Assembly (NCBI GenBank): GCA_012270065.1
Contig: JAAXJB010000109.1
Coordinates: 48,876 to 107,908, forward strand
Length of the DNA: 59,033 bases
Direction: 5' to 3'
Origin: Rubripirellula sp.
GTDB lineage: Bacteria; Planctomycetota; Planctomycetia; Pirellulales; Pirellulaceae
Shown piece by piece: positions 1-8,292 of this stretch (position 1 is the first letter of the stretch; each line of letters starts with the position of its first letter). Under the pieces are notes generated by a model. That model was not told where the DNA came from and searched no databases. It saw only the letters and a list, made by a program, of their open reading frames with translations. The position numbers were made by a program, and so were the translations under genes.

Positions 1-42
1 CTGTTGAGGCTCTGGGTTCTGTTGAGGCTCTGGGTTCTGAAC
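1..42. repeat. 18-bp in-frame tandem repeat at the left window edge
   Basis: An 18-bp unit is present twice at 1-36, with a diverged partial copy after it. On the minus strand it encodes NPEPQQ units in the extracytoplasmic tail of the kinase. The repeat runs off the edge, so its total copy number is unknown. Confidence 0.85.
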
Positions 43-1512
43 AGGCTCCTGATCCTGTTCAGGGTCCGGATTTTTGACGACCAGCGGCACCTGTGCAGCG
101 CCGCCCGAATTTGTTCCAGCTCTTGATGCAACCAGCACATACTGAGTAGCTGAAAGTAACAGAACAATGACCACTGCCAGAGAAACGAGTGAAAGGGTCA
201 AACCTGGCTTTGCCTGGCTAGCCCGAAAAACGCGTTTTGCCAGCGATTTGCGACGGGCCACGATGGGGCGTCCTTGCGTGAATCTTTCGAGATCTTCCAC
301 AAGTCCACGGGCATTCTGGTAACGGTCTGCGGGCTCTTTCTCCAGACACTTCAGACAAATCGTTTCCAGTTCACGCGGCACCTCCGGGTTCAGTTCAACT
401 GGCGGACGTGCCTTCGCATGCTGGATCTGCTGCAAAAGTTGAGTGAAGTCTCCCCGAAACGGCAATTGTCCCGTCAGAAGCTCATACAAAATTACCCCGA
501 TTGAATAGATGTCCGTTCGCGGATCGGATGAACGTGACTCACCTCTGGCAGCCTCAGGGGACATGTACGCTGGGGTTCCCAACACTTCCCCACTCAGAGT
601 CATCGTCGCCTCAAACACATCCTGTTTAGCCAACCCAAAATCCATCACCTGTGGATTTCCTTTCTGATCGACCATCACATTGCTGGGTTTCAGATCGCGA
701 TGAATCACCGAACTCGCATGAATTGCCTCGATTGCAAGAACAATTTTGAGCATCATCTCTGCAGCGTCATGAGGAGAATCGCACGACTCGCGATTCCATT
801 GGGATAGCGTCACGCCATCAATCAATTCGCTGCAGATATAAACCGTTCCCTGATCAATCCCCGTATCATGAATGGCGACAACGTAGGGATGACGAATCGC
901 AGCTGCCACACGTGCTTCGCGAAGAAACAAGTCCTGCTGATTTGTGGTCAATAAACCGCGACGCGGAACCTTGATGGCAACATCTCGCTTCAACTTGGTA
1001 TCGTGTGCCTTCCACACCAATCCGAAGGACCCGGCTCCCAGACGGGAAATGAGTTCAAAGTGGGACACCATCGATCCCACTTTCAGTCCCCGGGAATTAT
1101 TCAGCAGCAACAGGACGTGATCGCAGTGCACGCATTTGACTTTCCGTGAACTTTCACCATCCGAAAAGCTGACTTGCGGAAGGCGCTGACGACAATTGGG
1201 ACACGGAATCAATGTGGGAGCATCATCCAGGATGTCACCCGTTTCCCTGATGTCGAGAACTCGGGTGGTTTCCAACACCCCCCTCATGTCCCGGGATTCA
1301 AGAACGACCTCCCGCTTGGTTTCCTGCGTCTGGGTAGCCTGATTGACCATACCGGCCAGCTTCAGTTGTCGTTGAATTTCGCCGGCAATGTCCTGGTTTT
1401 CGTCCAGGACTTCCTTCATTGAATCGAGCGTGCCAGACGGTGATCTTGCCATCAAGTCCAAGACGATCTTGCGTGCACGTTCCGTGCTCGATTGGTCCTG
1501 ATAATCCGACAT
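1..1512 (-). CDS. Zinc-ribbon Ser/Thr protein kinase, C-terminus cut by window edge
   Basis: This is a Hanks-type Ser/Thr kinase, read from ATG at 1512 for 504 codons with no stop before base 1. Residues 104-130 hold a CPNC...CVHC zinc ribbon. The kinase domain spans about 150-410: glycine loop GAGSFG (159-164), ATP lysine K181 in VAIK, catalytic loop HRDLKPSN (271-278), DFG (291-293) and SPE (318-320). One transmembrane helix at about 437-460 puts the kinase in the cytoplasm and the tail outside. The tail is Pro/Glu/Gln rich and ends in NPEPQQ repeats, which the window edge interrupts. Such kinases are abundant in planctomycetes, usually with variable sensor domains after the helix. The sensor, if any, lies outside the window. 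Its partners are unknown. The lipase gene lies 428 bp upstream on the same strand. Confidence 0.93.
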   Translation of the reverse strand, partial: MSDYQDQSSTERARKIVLDLMARSPSGTLDSMKEVLDENQDIAGEIQRQLKLAGMVNQATQTQETKREVVLESRDMRGVLETTRVLDIRETGDILDDAPTLIPCPNCRQRLPQVSFSDGESSRKVKCVHCDHVLLLLNNSRGLKVGSMVSHFELISRLGAGSFGLVWKAHDTKLKRDVAIKVPRRGLLTTNQQDLFLREARVAAAIRHPYVVAIHDTGIDQGTVYICSELIDGVTLSQWNRESCDSPHDAAEMMLKIVLAIEAIHASSVIHRDLKPSNVMVDQKGNPQVMDFGLAKQDVFEATMTLSGEVLGTPAYMSPEAARGESRSSDPRTDIYSIGVILYELLTGQLPFRGDFTQLLQQIQHAKARPPVELNPEVPRELETICLKCLEKEPADRYQNARGLVEDLERFTQGRPIVARRKSLAKRVFRASQAKPGLTLSLVSLAVVIVLLLSATQYVLVASRAGTNSGGAAQVPLVVKNPDPEQDQEPVQNPEPQQNPEPQQ

Positions 1513-1940
1513 CAACTATTCCCCAAAGCCCATGGAAATACCCGGCAACTTCATTCTTTCCAACATGCTGCCTCTGGCCCTACTCGATCGCGAACCAGCA
1601 GGGCCGGCAAATATTCCAGAGTTCCATCCAGTATATCGAAAGCAACCCATTGCACGAATCCACTTCCCCACAAAACAACCGTCATCCTGCCAAAGCGGCA
1701 TAACAAAACATCCCATGACACCACTTCATGGCATGACTACGAGCAAAGCGTCAGACACGAATTGACTGGGCGCATAAATCCTGATTCTTCTCAAAATACT
1801 ATTGAAAACCGCCCAGAATCGAAGATGACACAGACGAGCCAAGCGAAGAAGGAGCAGAAGGATAGGATCTTCCTGTCAAATTGCTGGGTGCCGGGGACGT
1901 CACAATCGTCCTTGACGCAAAGCTCGGCGCATCTATCAAG
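1513..1940. other. Gene-free stretch between lipase and kinase genes
   Basis: 428 bp lie between the stop of the lipase gene and the start of the kinase gene, both on the minus strand. Overlapping short reading frames exist in several frames but have no recognisable protein features. An imperfect 8-bp stem (1574-1581 with 1600-1607, 18-nt loop) is the only structure I see. It has no T-tract. Confidence 0.5.
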
Positions 1941-3008
1941 TCAGCGCCGAGAGGTGGAATCGTTCTTGTTGTGGACCTCGGTCAGCAAATTCCAGCAATG
2001 CACCACATAGGCAATCGGCGCGTGATCCAGCAGTGGTTTGACTGGTCTGTCATCCAAGTTGAGGTTCGACCACTCCTTGATCCGTTGCGTTACCGCCTGA
2101 CCCTGGCCGCGTGCTTTATCCTGCAACATGGACGACATTGAAATGTTTCGATGTACCTTGTGGCGGCTGTCAAGATAAATCAGTTCACCCACGTGCCGGT
2201 ACCAAAGAGGTGGCGGCAGGTCAGTGACCAGATCCGAATTATTGACGATCCGGTATGTCTTGTGCCGGTACTGCTGGGAAAACTTCTCATTGCCAATCCG
2301 TGGTGCGCCAAAGGTATAAACCATGGCTGGTTTCTGGTACCGGTGGGCAGCCAACACCGCCAAGGCAGCACCCAGACTGTGCCCCGTGAACCAGACACTT
2401 CTCTCATCCGATGACAAGCGTTCCAGTTCCATCTGGATTTGAGACCAAACCAGATCAACCCCGCCCTGAAAACCTGCGTGAACTTTGCCACCCGAGCCTA
2501 GCGCGACCTGCTGTGTTTCGAGATCGGCTTTAAAATCCCTCCACTGGTTCGGCTCGGTCCCTCGAAAGGCGACAATCACAGAATGGGAATTGAATGCCAG
2601 AATTGCCTGCGTATGATGACTGCTGTTTTCCGGGCTACTGAAGAACTTCACCCCCTGCATTCCGGCTGATCGAAGCTGCCTTTCCACAAAACCTTTCCCA
2701 TCTGCGTAGGCAAGCATCGATATTTCTGCCAACCACCAAGCATTGGCAAAGTCAAAATCTTTCGCCTGATGCTGAAATGGCACACGGGAAGCATGCTGCA
2801 GATACGGATGACTGTAATCAGGTTGAAATAGCGTCTTGAATGTTTGAATACGAGGCATCCGCTTGCGCGGCAATTCCTCATTGGGTTGCAAGGCAAGTCG
2901 CTGAGCGTGAATCACGTTCGTGCCGACCAATGACTCTGACAACCAGATCAAGCACAGAAATAAAACGCTGCAGCGAAAAAACGTCCAGTCCATTCGACAA
3001 GACAACAT
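1941..3008 (-). CDS. Secreted class 3 lipase family protein
   Basis: An alpha/beta-hydrolase of the lipase class 3 (fungal lipase-like) family, predicted to hydrolyse acylglycerols or other carboxylic esters outside the cytoplasm. The start at 3008 is chosen because GGAGGG lies 7 nt upstream and a hydrophobic signal peptide follows (about residues 8-35). The frame is open up to an ATG at 3149, but that extension lacks signal-peptide character. With 355 residues, the nucleophile is S211 in GHSLGA. The likely acid is D259 in NNSDLVTDLPP and the histidine is H329 in LLDHAPIAY, the usual order for this family. The oxyanion-side motif AFRGTEP is at 147-153. The lactonase gene lies upstream on the same strand, 223 bp away. 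Substrate is not predictable. Confidence 0.9.
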   Translation of the reverse strand: MLSCRMDWTFFRCSVLFLCLIWLSESLVGTNVIHAQRLALQPNEELPRKRMPRIQTFKTLFQPDYSHPYLQHASRVPFQHQAKDFDFANAWWLAEISMLAYADGKGFVERQLRSAGMQGVKFFSSPENSSHHTQAILAFNSHSVIVAFRGTEPNQWRDFKADLETQQVALGSGGKVHAGFQGGVDLVWSQIQMELERLSSDERSVWFTGHSLGAALAVLAAHRYQKPAMVYTFGAPRIGNEKFSQQYRHKTYRIVNNSDLVTDLPPPLWYRHVGELIYLDSRHKVHRNISMSSMLQDKARGQGQAVTQRIKEWSNLNLDDRPVKPLLDHAPIAYVVHCWNLLTEVHNKNDSTSRR

Positions 3009-3231
3009 TTCGGTCCCTCCCATTTCTGCTGTCGACAGCGGCAATTTCGGACATTCCCCACCAAGGGAATTCCAATGATGAATCGAAGATCGACAAACAC
3101 GATCCCGACAGTTGCTGTGCGCGTCCGATCGAGGCTTGGAATCATCCATTTCGTGATTCGATTCTTCGGCGATGATTCAACACTTTCGCAAACCGTCTTC
3201 TTCCGCGAATTGCACACATGTCATCTGCTCC

Positions 3232-4503
3232 TCACTGTTGTGTTTTCAATTCAGCGAGATCCAGAAAGACGATGTGAGAAGGGTTTCCGACGGGAGCATA
3301 ATTGCCGGTGAACTCCAATCGACCACTCTGTCTGTCAACTTTGAAGATAGAAACATGGTCGGCTCGCTGGTTTCCGCAGTACAGAAACCTGCCCGTGGGA
3401 TCAAAACTGAAACTGCGGGGATAGTTTCCACGAGTCCACTCATCAGCCACATGTTCAAGCTCCCCATCAGAACCAACGGAAAAAATTCCGATACTGTCGT
3501 GCAAACGGTTGCCGGCATAAACAAAGCGACCGTCACTGGACACCAGTATTTCCGAACAGAAGTTACTGCCAGCAAAACCTTTTGGCAGAGTTGAAATCGT
3601 CTGACGCACGTTCAATTCACCAGTTTGACCTTCATAATCAAAAAGCACGATGGTCGAGCCTTCCTCTTGAATCGAATAAAACCACTTGCCATTGGGATGA
3701 AAATGGAAATGGCGTGGCCCATCACCGGGCGGCAAGGCAATCTGATGCTTTTTGGCAGGCGAGAGTTTTCCGTTTTTCACATCAAACTTCCACACGTAAA
3801 TGAGGTCCAGCCCCAAATCGACATGCAACACGTGATTGCCCGATGGATCAGACTGAATCATGTGTGCGTGAGTACGGTCATGACCGCTGAAGGCCTTGCT
3901 TCCCGGTGGTGCGTTTGCGGAAGTCGTTGGGCCGATCTTACCTTGATCAATTTTGATATCTGTTGCTTTGCCAAGACGACCATCCTCCAGGATGGGCAGT
4001 ACTGAAATGGAACCACCAAAATAGTTGGCGACCAGCAAGTACCGCCCGGAGGGATGGATACTGACATAAGTTGGGCCGGCTCCTCCCGACGCAACCGTGT
4101 TGAGCAAAACCAGATCACCATCGGAACCGTTGATCGCGTAAGCGCTGACAGTTCCTTCCTTGGTACCGTTAAGGCGGTCCGTCTCGTTGGCAGAATAAAG
4201 ACGCGTTCCAGCAACATTGATTGCAAGACAACTTGGGCTCGTCCCGTTGCGTGTCACTCCCAGAGGAATCATCTGCCCCGTATTTCGATCAACACGAAAA
4301 CGATGAATTCCCAAACCATTGCCGGGCGGCAAATCAACCTGCGTTGGAAGCATGTCCTGCAATGGCGAACTGAAAGTACCCACGTAAGCCACCAGTGGCT
4401 CTTTGCCAGAGGATGCTTCAGCAGACTTTTCCCGGATCGATTGTCCACTTGCCGGGCATGCAAAAAACAAAGCGATGAAGACAAGGGAAAAGCGAGCATT
4501 CAT
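3232..4503 (-). CDS. Lactonase family beta-propeller protein (6-phosphogluconolactonase-like), secreted
   Basis: A seven-bladed beta-propeller of the lactonase (Pgl/YbhE-type) family. The family includes cytoplasmic 6-phosphogluconolactonases, but this copy starts with a signal peptide (MNARFSLVFIALFF, cleavage near ASGQS), so a periplasmic or extracellular sugar-lactone substrate is more likely. Family hallmarks are YVGTFS near the N-terminus, the repeated IHPSGRYLLVANYFGGS and GDGPRHFHFHPNGKW segments, and DPTGRFLYCGNQRAD near the end. The start at 4503 gives a clean signal peptide. An in-frame ATG five codons upstream (4518) is possible, and neither has a clear Shine-Dalgarno. A paralogue lies at 48267-49427. 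It is divergent from the esterase gene at 4913. Confidence 0.9.
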   Translation of the reverse strand: MNARFSLVFIALFFACPASGQSIREKSAEASSGKEPLVAYVGTFSSPLQDMLPTQVDLPPGNGLGIHRFRVDRNTGQMIPLGVTRNGTSPSCLAINVAGTRLYSANETDRLNGTKEGTVSAYAINGSDGDLVLLNTVASGGAGPTYVSIHPSGRYLLVANYFGGSISVLPILEDGRLGKATDIKIDQGKIGPTTSANAPPGSKAFSGHDRTHAHMIQSDPSGNHVLHVDLGLDLIYVWKFDVKNGKLSPAKKHQIALPPGDGPRHFHFHPNGKWFYSIQEEGSTIVLFDYEGQTGELNVRQTISTLPKGFAGSNFCSEILVSSDGRFVYAGNRLHDSIGIFSVGSDGELEHVADEWTRGNYPRSFSFDPTGRFLYCGNQRADHVSIFKVDRQSGRLEFTGNYAPVGNPSHIVFLDLAELKTQQ

Positions 4504-4912
4504 GTGGTGCAGGATCATTAAGCGTGAATGTGGTTGTTAATCGCAGCGAGCCAACTCAACCGTCGGCTCGAATCAGGCGGCAGATCAATTCCCATGGGCA
4601 AAAGCCACCTGTCAAGCAATACTTTTACCCGCAGTCACTGACAAACGCCACTAAAAACCCAAAACACCGCCAATGCTTCCCAATCGGTCGGGGCGTTGCA
4701 GCGGAACAATGCCCAACCGATCCTTCCATGACCGGCTCAGCTCATTGACTCGACTGAAAATCAAATCTCACGCACGGTCTTCTGAATACTCCCAATTTTG
4801 ACACATTTCCCATTATCATGGGGAGATCGCCAGAATTGAGCGACCAGGTCGCCACCAACCTCACTTGCGGTTGCGGGACAAAAACCAGCAACCCACAGAA
4901 TACTGACAGATC
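4504..4912. promoter_or_regulatory. Divergent intergenic region with an imperfect stem-loop
   Basis: 409 bp separate two divergent genes and must hold both promoters. The clearest structure is a stem: ATCGGT (4683-4688) plus GGGC (4691-4694) pair with GCCC (4711-4714) plus ACCGAT (4716-4721), giving ten pairs around a small internal loop and a 16-nt apical loop. A perfect TTGACA sits at 4798-4803, but no -10 element follows at the right spacing. No gene is seen. Confidence 0.35.
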
Positions 4913-5839
4913 ATGAATCGATTGCTGATGTGCTGCGCGTTTATTTTTTTCCTCTCAACGGTATCCCGTGGCGAGCAGGTCCGGGTATTCATTCTTGCGG
5001 GGCAATCCAATATGCAGGGGCATGGAAAAATTGCCGCCGAAGACCGCAGTAATGGGGGCAAGGGATCACTGGAATGGCTGGCCAGAAATACAGGCACCGC
5101 GTCCAAATACAGTTCCCTGCTCGACCAACAGGGAAAGTGGGCCGAACGTGAAGACGTACAGATTGTCTATCTCGACCGGAAAGGTAATTTATCGCCAGGC
5201 TTCGGACATCGAGATGGATACATTGGCCCGGAACTCGGGTTTGGACAGGTCGTTGGTGATGCGTTCGACACCCCGGTGCTGCTGATCAAGGTAGCGTGGG
5301 GAGGCAAGAGCTTGGCAATCGATTTCCGACCTCCATCAGCAGGTGGTGACGTAGGACCTTACTACAAGGAACTTCTGCAACTGACGAGAACCACGTTGCG
5401 TGATGCAAAAACTCTTTTTCCACAATATGCTGATTGCAAATTTGAATTGGCAGGATTTGGTTGGCACCAAGGATGGAACGACCGGGTCAACCAGGCTTTC
5501 AATGATGCCTATGAGCAGAACATGATCTGTTTTATCAATGACATCAGAAAAGACCTCAACGCACCCAACCTGCCATTCGTGATTGCGGAAACCGGGATGA
5601 GTGGCTGGGAGGAGAAACACCCACGTGCTGTCTCGCTGATGAAAGCACAGAAGGCAGCCGCCGAAAAACCCGAATTTCGTGGCAACGTCGAGTTTGTGGG
5701 CACAAAAGACTTCTATCGCCCCAAGGAATCCTCGCCCTCCGGGCAAGCCTATCACTGGAATAACAATGCCGAAACGTACTACCTGATCGGTGAAGGCATG
5801 GGACAAAGCATGCTAAGACTGATCAACCAGAGGAAATGA
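4913..5839 (+). CDS. Carbohydrate esterase (CE6 / sialate O-acetylesterase-like, SGNH fold), secreted
   Basis: A 308-residue SGNH-type esterase of the SASA/CE6 group (PF03629-like), predicted to remove acetyl groups from polysaccharides or sialic-acid-type sugars. A short signal peptide (about 1-20, cleavage after SRG) precedes block I, FILAGQSNMQGHG, with the catalytic Ser at residue 32. Later blocks are LIKVAWGGKSL, GFGWHQGWND (block III-like) and the C-terminal YHWNNNAETYYLIG, where H281 is the likely catalytic histidine. Length fits the family. No convincing Shine-Dalgarno precedes the ATG, but the signal peptide begins there. It fits the polysaccharide-degrading theme with the two sulfatases, although no glycosidase lies next to it. 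Confidence 0.9.
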   Translation: MNRLLMCCAFIFFLSTVSRGEQVRVFILAGQSNMQGHGKIAAEDRSNGGKGSLEWLARNTGTASKYSSLLDQQGKWAEREDVQIVYLDRKGNLSPGFGHRDGYIGPELGFGQVVGDAFDTPVLLIKVAWGGKSLAIDFRPPSAGGDVGPYYKELLQLTRTTLRDAKTLFPQYADCKFELAGFGWHQGWNDRVNQAFNDAYEQNMICFINDIRKDLNAPNLPFVIAETGMSGWEEKHPRAVSLMKAQKAAAEKPEFRGNVEFVGTKDFYRPKESSPSGQAYHWNNNAETYYLIGEGMGQSMLRLINQRK

Positions 5840-6066
5840 AACTTGCCCATGACGCGAAAAGCAATGCAACAGGAATGACTTTGCTTCAACGACCCCGGCC
5901 CAAGTTCATATAACGAGAGAGTATTGTGCTCAATGGCGTTCGATGTTTCTCTTTCAGAACAGGAAGCAAGCGATACAATCGACTGCCTGGAAACTAGCAA
6001 CAACTGTCCCTGCAGAACATGCTGGAACGCTCGCATCAGGAATCGCAGCTCGCACGAAGCTAGCAA

Positions 6067-6861
6067 GTGACCAGAAATCCGATTCACTGTGATCATGCCA
6101 AGGATCGACCATTGGAAGAAACACATGCCACCAGGACAGACGATCACGAGATCAACAAACCGTCCTCCGAACCAGCAGATACAGGTCAAACGGAACCAGA
6201 CGAAGAAAACATGCTCACCAGTTTTCTGAAAAAACAGGTCGAGCACCGGGCAGATTCCGCCAAGGCTTTTGCGAATGACTTGACCACGGAACCAGATCTT
6301 CGCAGCCTGCTTGAAGAACAGATCAAACTGCAGCGGCAAGTCAGGGGAATCAGAAGCAATCTGATTCAGATCAAACAGGGGCTCTTTGTTTGCCAGTTTC
6401 TCAGTGTCATGACAACAGGAACATTGGTAGCTCTTGTTTGCTTTGCCTACTTTCGCCCCGGTGTTGGCTTCGAATCATCGCTTTCGGCTATCGGCAACGG
6501 GCCGACAACCCCAACAATTCGATCAGGTCAACGACAGCTCACCAAGGAAGAAAAAGAACAGAAGCAGAGGTACCAGCAACTCATTTTCCAGCTCTTCACA
6601 GAAGCGAGGAGGACTGTCGGCAAGCCTGTCAATACAGGAATGGATGTCGAAGGTTATTTGGGCGACCGTGAAGCGTACATCCGATTGCTGACTACATTCG
6701 GCGAAACGGGCGAAAAACTGGCGGAGGAAAATGCACCGCGGGAAGTTAACGAAATGCTTAGCAAGGTAGTGATCTATACAGAGAAGCTGTATGCCGAGGG
6801 CGACGAGACAAGCGAAACAGAAGAACTGCAGCGTGAGATTCTCGCTTTTTGCCAGTCCTGA
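6067..6861 (+). CDS. Hypothetical one-pass membrane protein
   Basis: I do not recognise a family. The frame can start at GTG 6067 (264 residues) or at ATG 6211 (residue 49, which follows GAAGAAAAC). The latter may be the true start. The N-terminal part is acidic and polar, followed by a helical charged segment (about 60-105), one transmembrane helix (about 107-128) and an extracytoplasmic or cytoplasmic helical domain (about 155-262, rich in Glu and Lys). That it is a real gene is inferred from the single frame, the clear helix and the lack of competing frames. It has no obvious operon partner. Confidence 0.6.
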   Translation: MTRNPIHCDHAKDRPLEETHATRTDDHEINKPSSEPADTGQTEPDEENMLTSFLKKQVEHRADSAKAFANDLTTEPDLRSLLEEQIKLQRQVRGIRSNLIQIKQGLFVCQFLSVMTTGTLVALVCFAYFRPGVGFESSLSAIGNGPTTPTIRSGQRQLTKEEKEQKQRYQQLIFQLFTEARRTVGKPVNTGMDVEGYLGDREAYIRLLTTFGETGEKLAEENAPREVNEMLSKVVIYTEKLYAEGDETSETEELQREILAFCQS

Positions 6862-6876
6862 CTCGGCTGCCCGAGT
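6861..6876 (+). terminator. Possible hairpin after the membrane-protein gene
   Basis: ACTCGG (6861-6866) pairs perfectly with CCGAGT (6871-6876) around a 4-nt loop, starting on the last base of the stop codon. No T-tract follows, so an intrinsic terminator role is weak. Confidence 0.25.
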
Positions 6877-7207
6877 GCAACAAACAACTCCGAGACCGTC
6901 AAAAATGAACCAACTCGGTAGAGAAAGATGGCCGACGGGGCTGCCAATTTCAGAAAAATCCGGGATTCTGGCTCGATAGCCGATAACGTCAATTCCAGGC
7001 CTCAGACGATAAGTTGTGCCGATTACAGGCTCTGGGTACGCCCATGAGGCCATCTAAACCACCCGAAAAACAGGGTTTTTTCATTCCTGGGCGGTTTCCG
7101 CGACCTCAGCCAACACACCGCCCGATCGGATCGGTATGATGATGGGCCGGTGTCTCTACCTGTTGAGACATTTGCTAACCACCAGAAGAAGTATTGGATT
7201 AAGAAAG
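6862..7207. other. Gene-free leader region of the cold-shock gene
   Basis: 346 bp precede the cold-shock gene. A T6 run at 7075-7081 follows a weak 4-bp stem (ACCC at 7061-7064 with GGGT at 7073-7076). The outer arms AAACC-A-CCC (7056-7064) and GGG-C-GGTTT (7089-7097) are also complementary. Cold-shock genes often have long structured leaders, so the region may be transcribed. That is inference. Confidence 0.3.
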
Positions 7208-7414
7208 ATGGAAAAGGGAACGATCAAGCGTCTCACTGACAAAGGCTTTGGATTCATTTCCACAGAGGACAATGGTAAAGACATGTTCTTTCACAGCTCT
7301 GCATGCCAGGGAGTTGCTTACAACGATCTCCACGAAGGCCAGACAGTGACATACACCGTTGGCCAGGGCCCAAAAGGTCCACGCGCTGAAAATGTGCAAC
7401 TCGCTGATGACTGA
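7208..7414 (+). CDS. Cold-shock domain protein (CspA family)
   Basis: A 68-residue single-domain nucleic-acid chaperone that binds single-stranded RNA or DNA in the cytoplasm. The frame is open from 7136, but the family start is the ATG at 7208 (MEKGTIKRL). RNP1 is KGFGFI (12-17) and RNP2 is DMFFHSSA (25-32). The end has the usual GPKGPRAENV segment. Length is typical (65-70 residues). The neighbouring T7 tract (7421-7427) just after the stop could help termination, though I see no strong stem before it. A DEAD-box helicase with a cold-shock-type architecture is encoded at 29477-31636, but the two are not adjacent. Confidence 0.95.
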   Translation: MEKGTIKRLTDKGFGFISTEDNGKDMFFHSSACQGVAYNDLHEGQTVTYTVGQGPKGPRAENVQLADD

Positions 7415-8292
7415 TCTTTTTTTACGTTGATCATCTCCGCGATGCACTGTCCAGATATCGCTTGATGGAACAAGCGACTCTGTACGACGATGCAAAACTG
7501 AAACTCTTTTGACGGGCGCTTGTGACAGGCGCCATGCAAGCGGCCTACCGCATCGACCCTGCTGGGGGTCGACGCTGTCTTGTGACCCGTGCGCATTCAC
7601 AGACCACGCCATACGCAAGGCTGGCTGTGCGGTGGCACTCCGTGGGATGTCGAATTGGACGACAGACGCAAAGGCGTTTCCGGATGCGGAAACCCATTCC
7701 ATTTGACCGCGTCTTTCGAATTGATGTTGCCCCGCTGGATGATGATCCTGGCGATTCAACGTGACAAAATCTACGGACAAGATAGATCCAGTGTTTCCCG
7801 ACGGAAAACAAAAACAACTGTAGAATCTGCCGCTTCAAACAGTAGCCCCATCATCAACTTGATGGGATCTGATTCTCCTAACGCCCCGATGGTCATGGCT
7901 GTGCTCCGGCAATTTCAGCAGGATGATCGGCAACCCGAGCACTCACTGCCGGGGCACAGCCATGACCATCGAAGTGTTCTCAAGAAATCTCACCGAGTCA
8001 TTTTACCGCGCCATCGTTCGAAAGTTGCAGGTCCCGCCGACCCGCCGAGCATCTCCATACACTCAAGCGAATCCACACCAATTGGAAAGTGATTCAATCA
8101 GCAATCCCAAGTCAAGCTGATGCGAACAGGATCGAAGAGAATTCAGATGAACATTGGCTACACTGTTTCCTGCGGTAGACTTGGCTTCCCACGGTGGACG
8201 CGGCCAACAGTGCATGGACGCAAGGTTTTCGAAGCCTCAAATGGAAAGTGTGACTCAGAGCATGACGGCACGGCAGCAAATGGAAAGACACG
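7415..8292. other. 878-bp gene-free stretch
   Basis: No frame here has convincing protein character. The region carries the large inverted repeat listed at 7887-7971 and a small GC stem (GGCGC with GCGCC, about 7516-7534). It is the longest stretch without a gene in the window and could encode a structured RNA. No known RNA family is recognisable by eye. Confidence 0.5.
7887..7971. repeat. 25-bp near-perfect inverted repeat with 35-bp loop
   Basis: Arms 7887-7911 and 7947-7971 are reverse complements at 24 of 25 positions. The one exception (T7905 opposite G7953) is a G-U pair on the plus-strand transcript, so the RNA stem is continuous. The loop holds a second small hairpin: TCGG (7927-7930), loop CAAC, CCGA (7935-7938). 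No T-tract follows either end and no target-site duplication is visible. It lies more than 300 bp from both flanking genes. Confidence 0.9.

Noticed and set aside
1492-2010. 172-codon plus-strand frame
   Set aside because: It overlaps the ends of two solid minus-strand genes and has no protein character or ribosome-binding site.
3009-3149. Longer start of the lipase at 3149
   Set aside because: The extra 47 residues are Cys/Arg/Ser rich with no signal, while a strong GGAGGG site precedes the ATG at 3008.
4798-4803. Perfect TTGACA as a -35 promoter element for the esterase
   Set aside because: No TATAAT-like hexamer lies 16-18 bp downstream. The nearest candidate is only 10 bp away.
6861-6876. 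Strong intrinsic terminator
   Set aside because: The stem is only 6 bp and no T-tract follows. It is listed only as a possible hairpin.
7880-7985. Integron attC site at the large inverted repeat
   Set aside because: AAC and GTT do lie just outside the arms, and the bottom strand ends GTTAGGA, close to the R box GTTRRRY. However, the opposite box does not match RYYYAAC, the stem has no extrahelical bases, and no integrase or cassette-like genes are present.
7589-8092. 167-codon open frame across the gene-free region
   Set aside because: It runs through the inverted repeat, has no ribosome-binding site or domain, and its composition (many Arg, His, Pro and Ser) is that of non-coding DNA.
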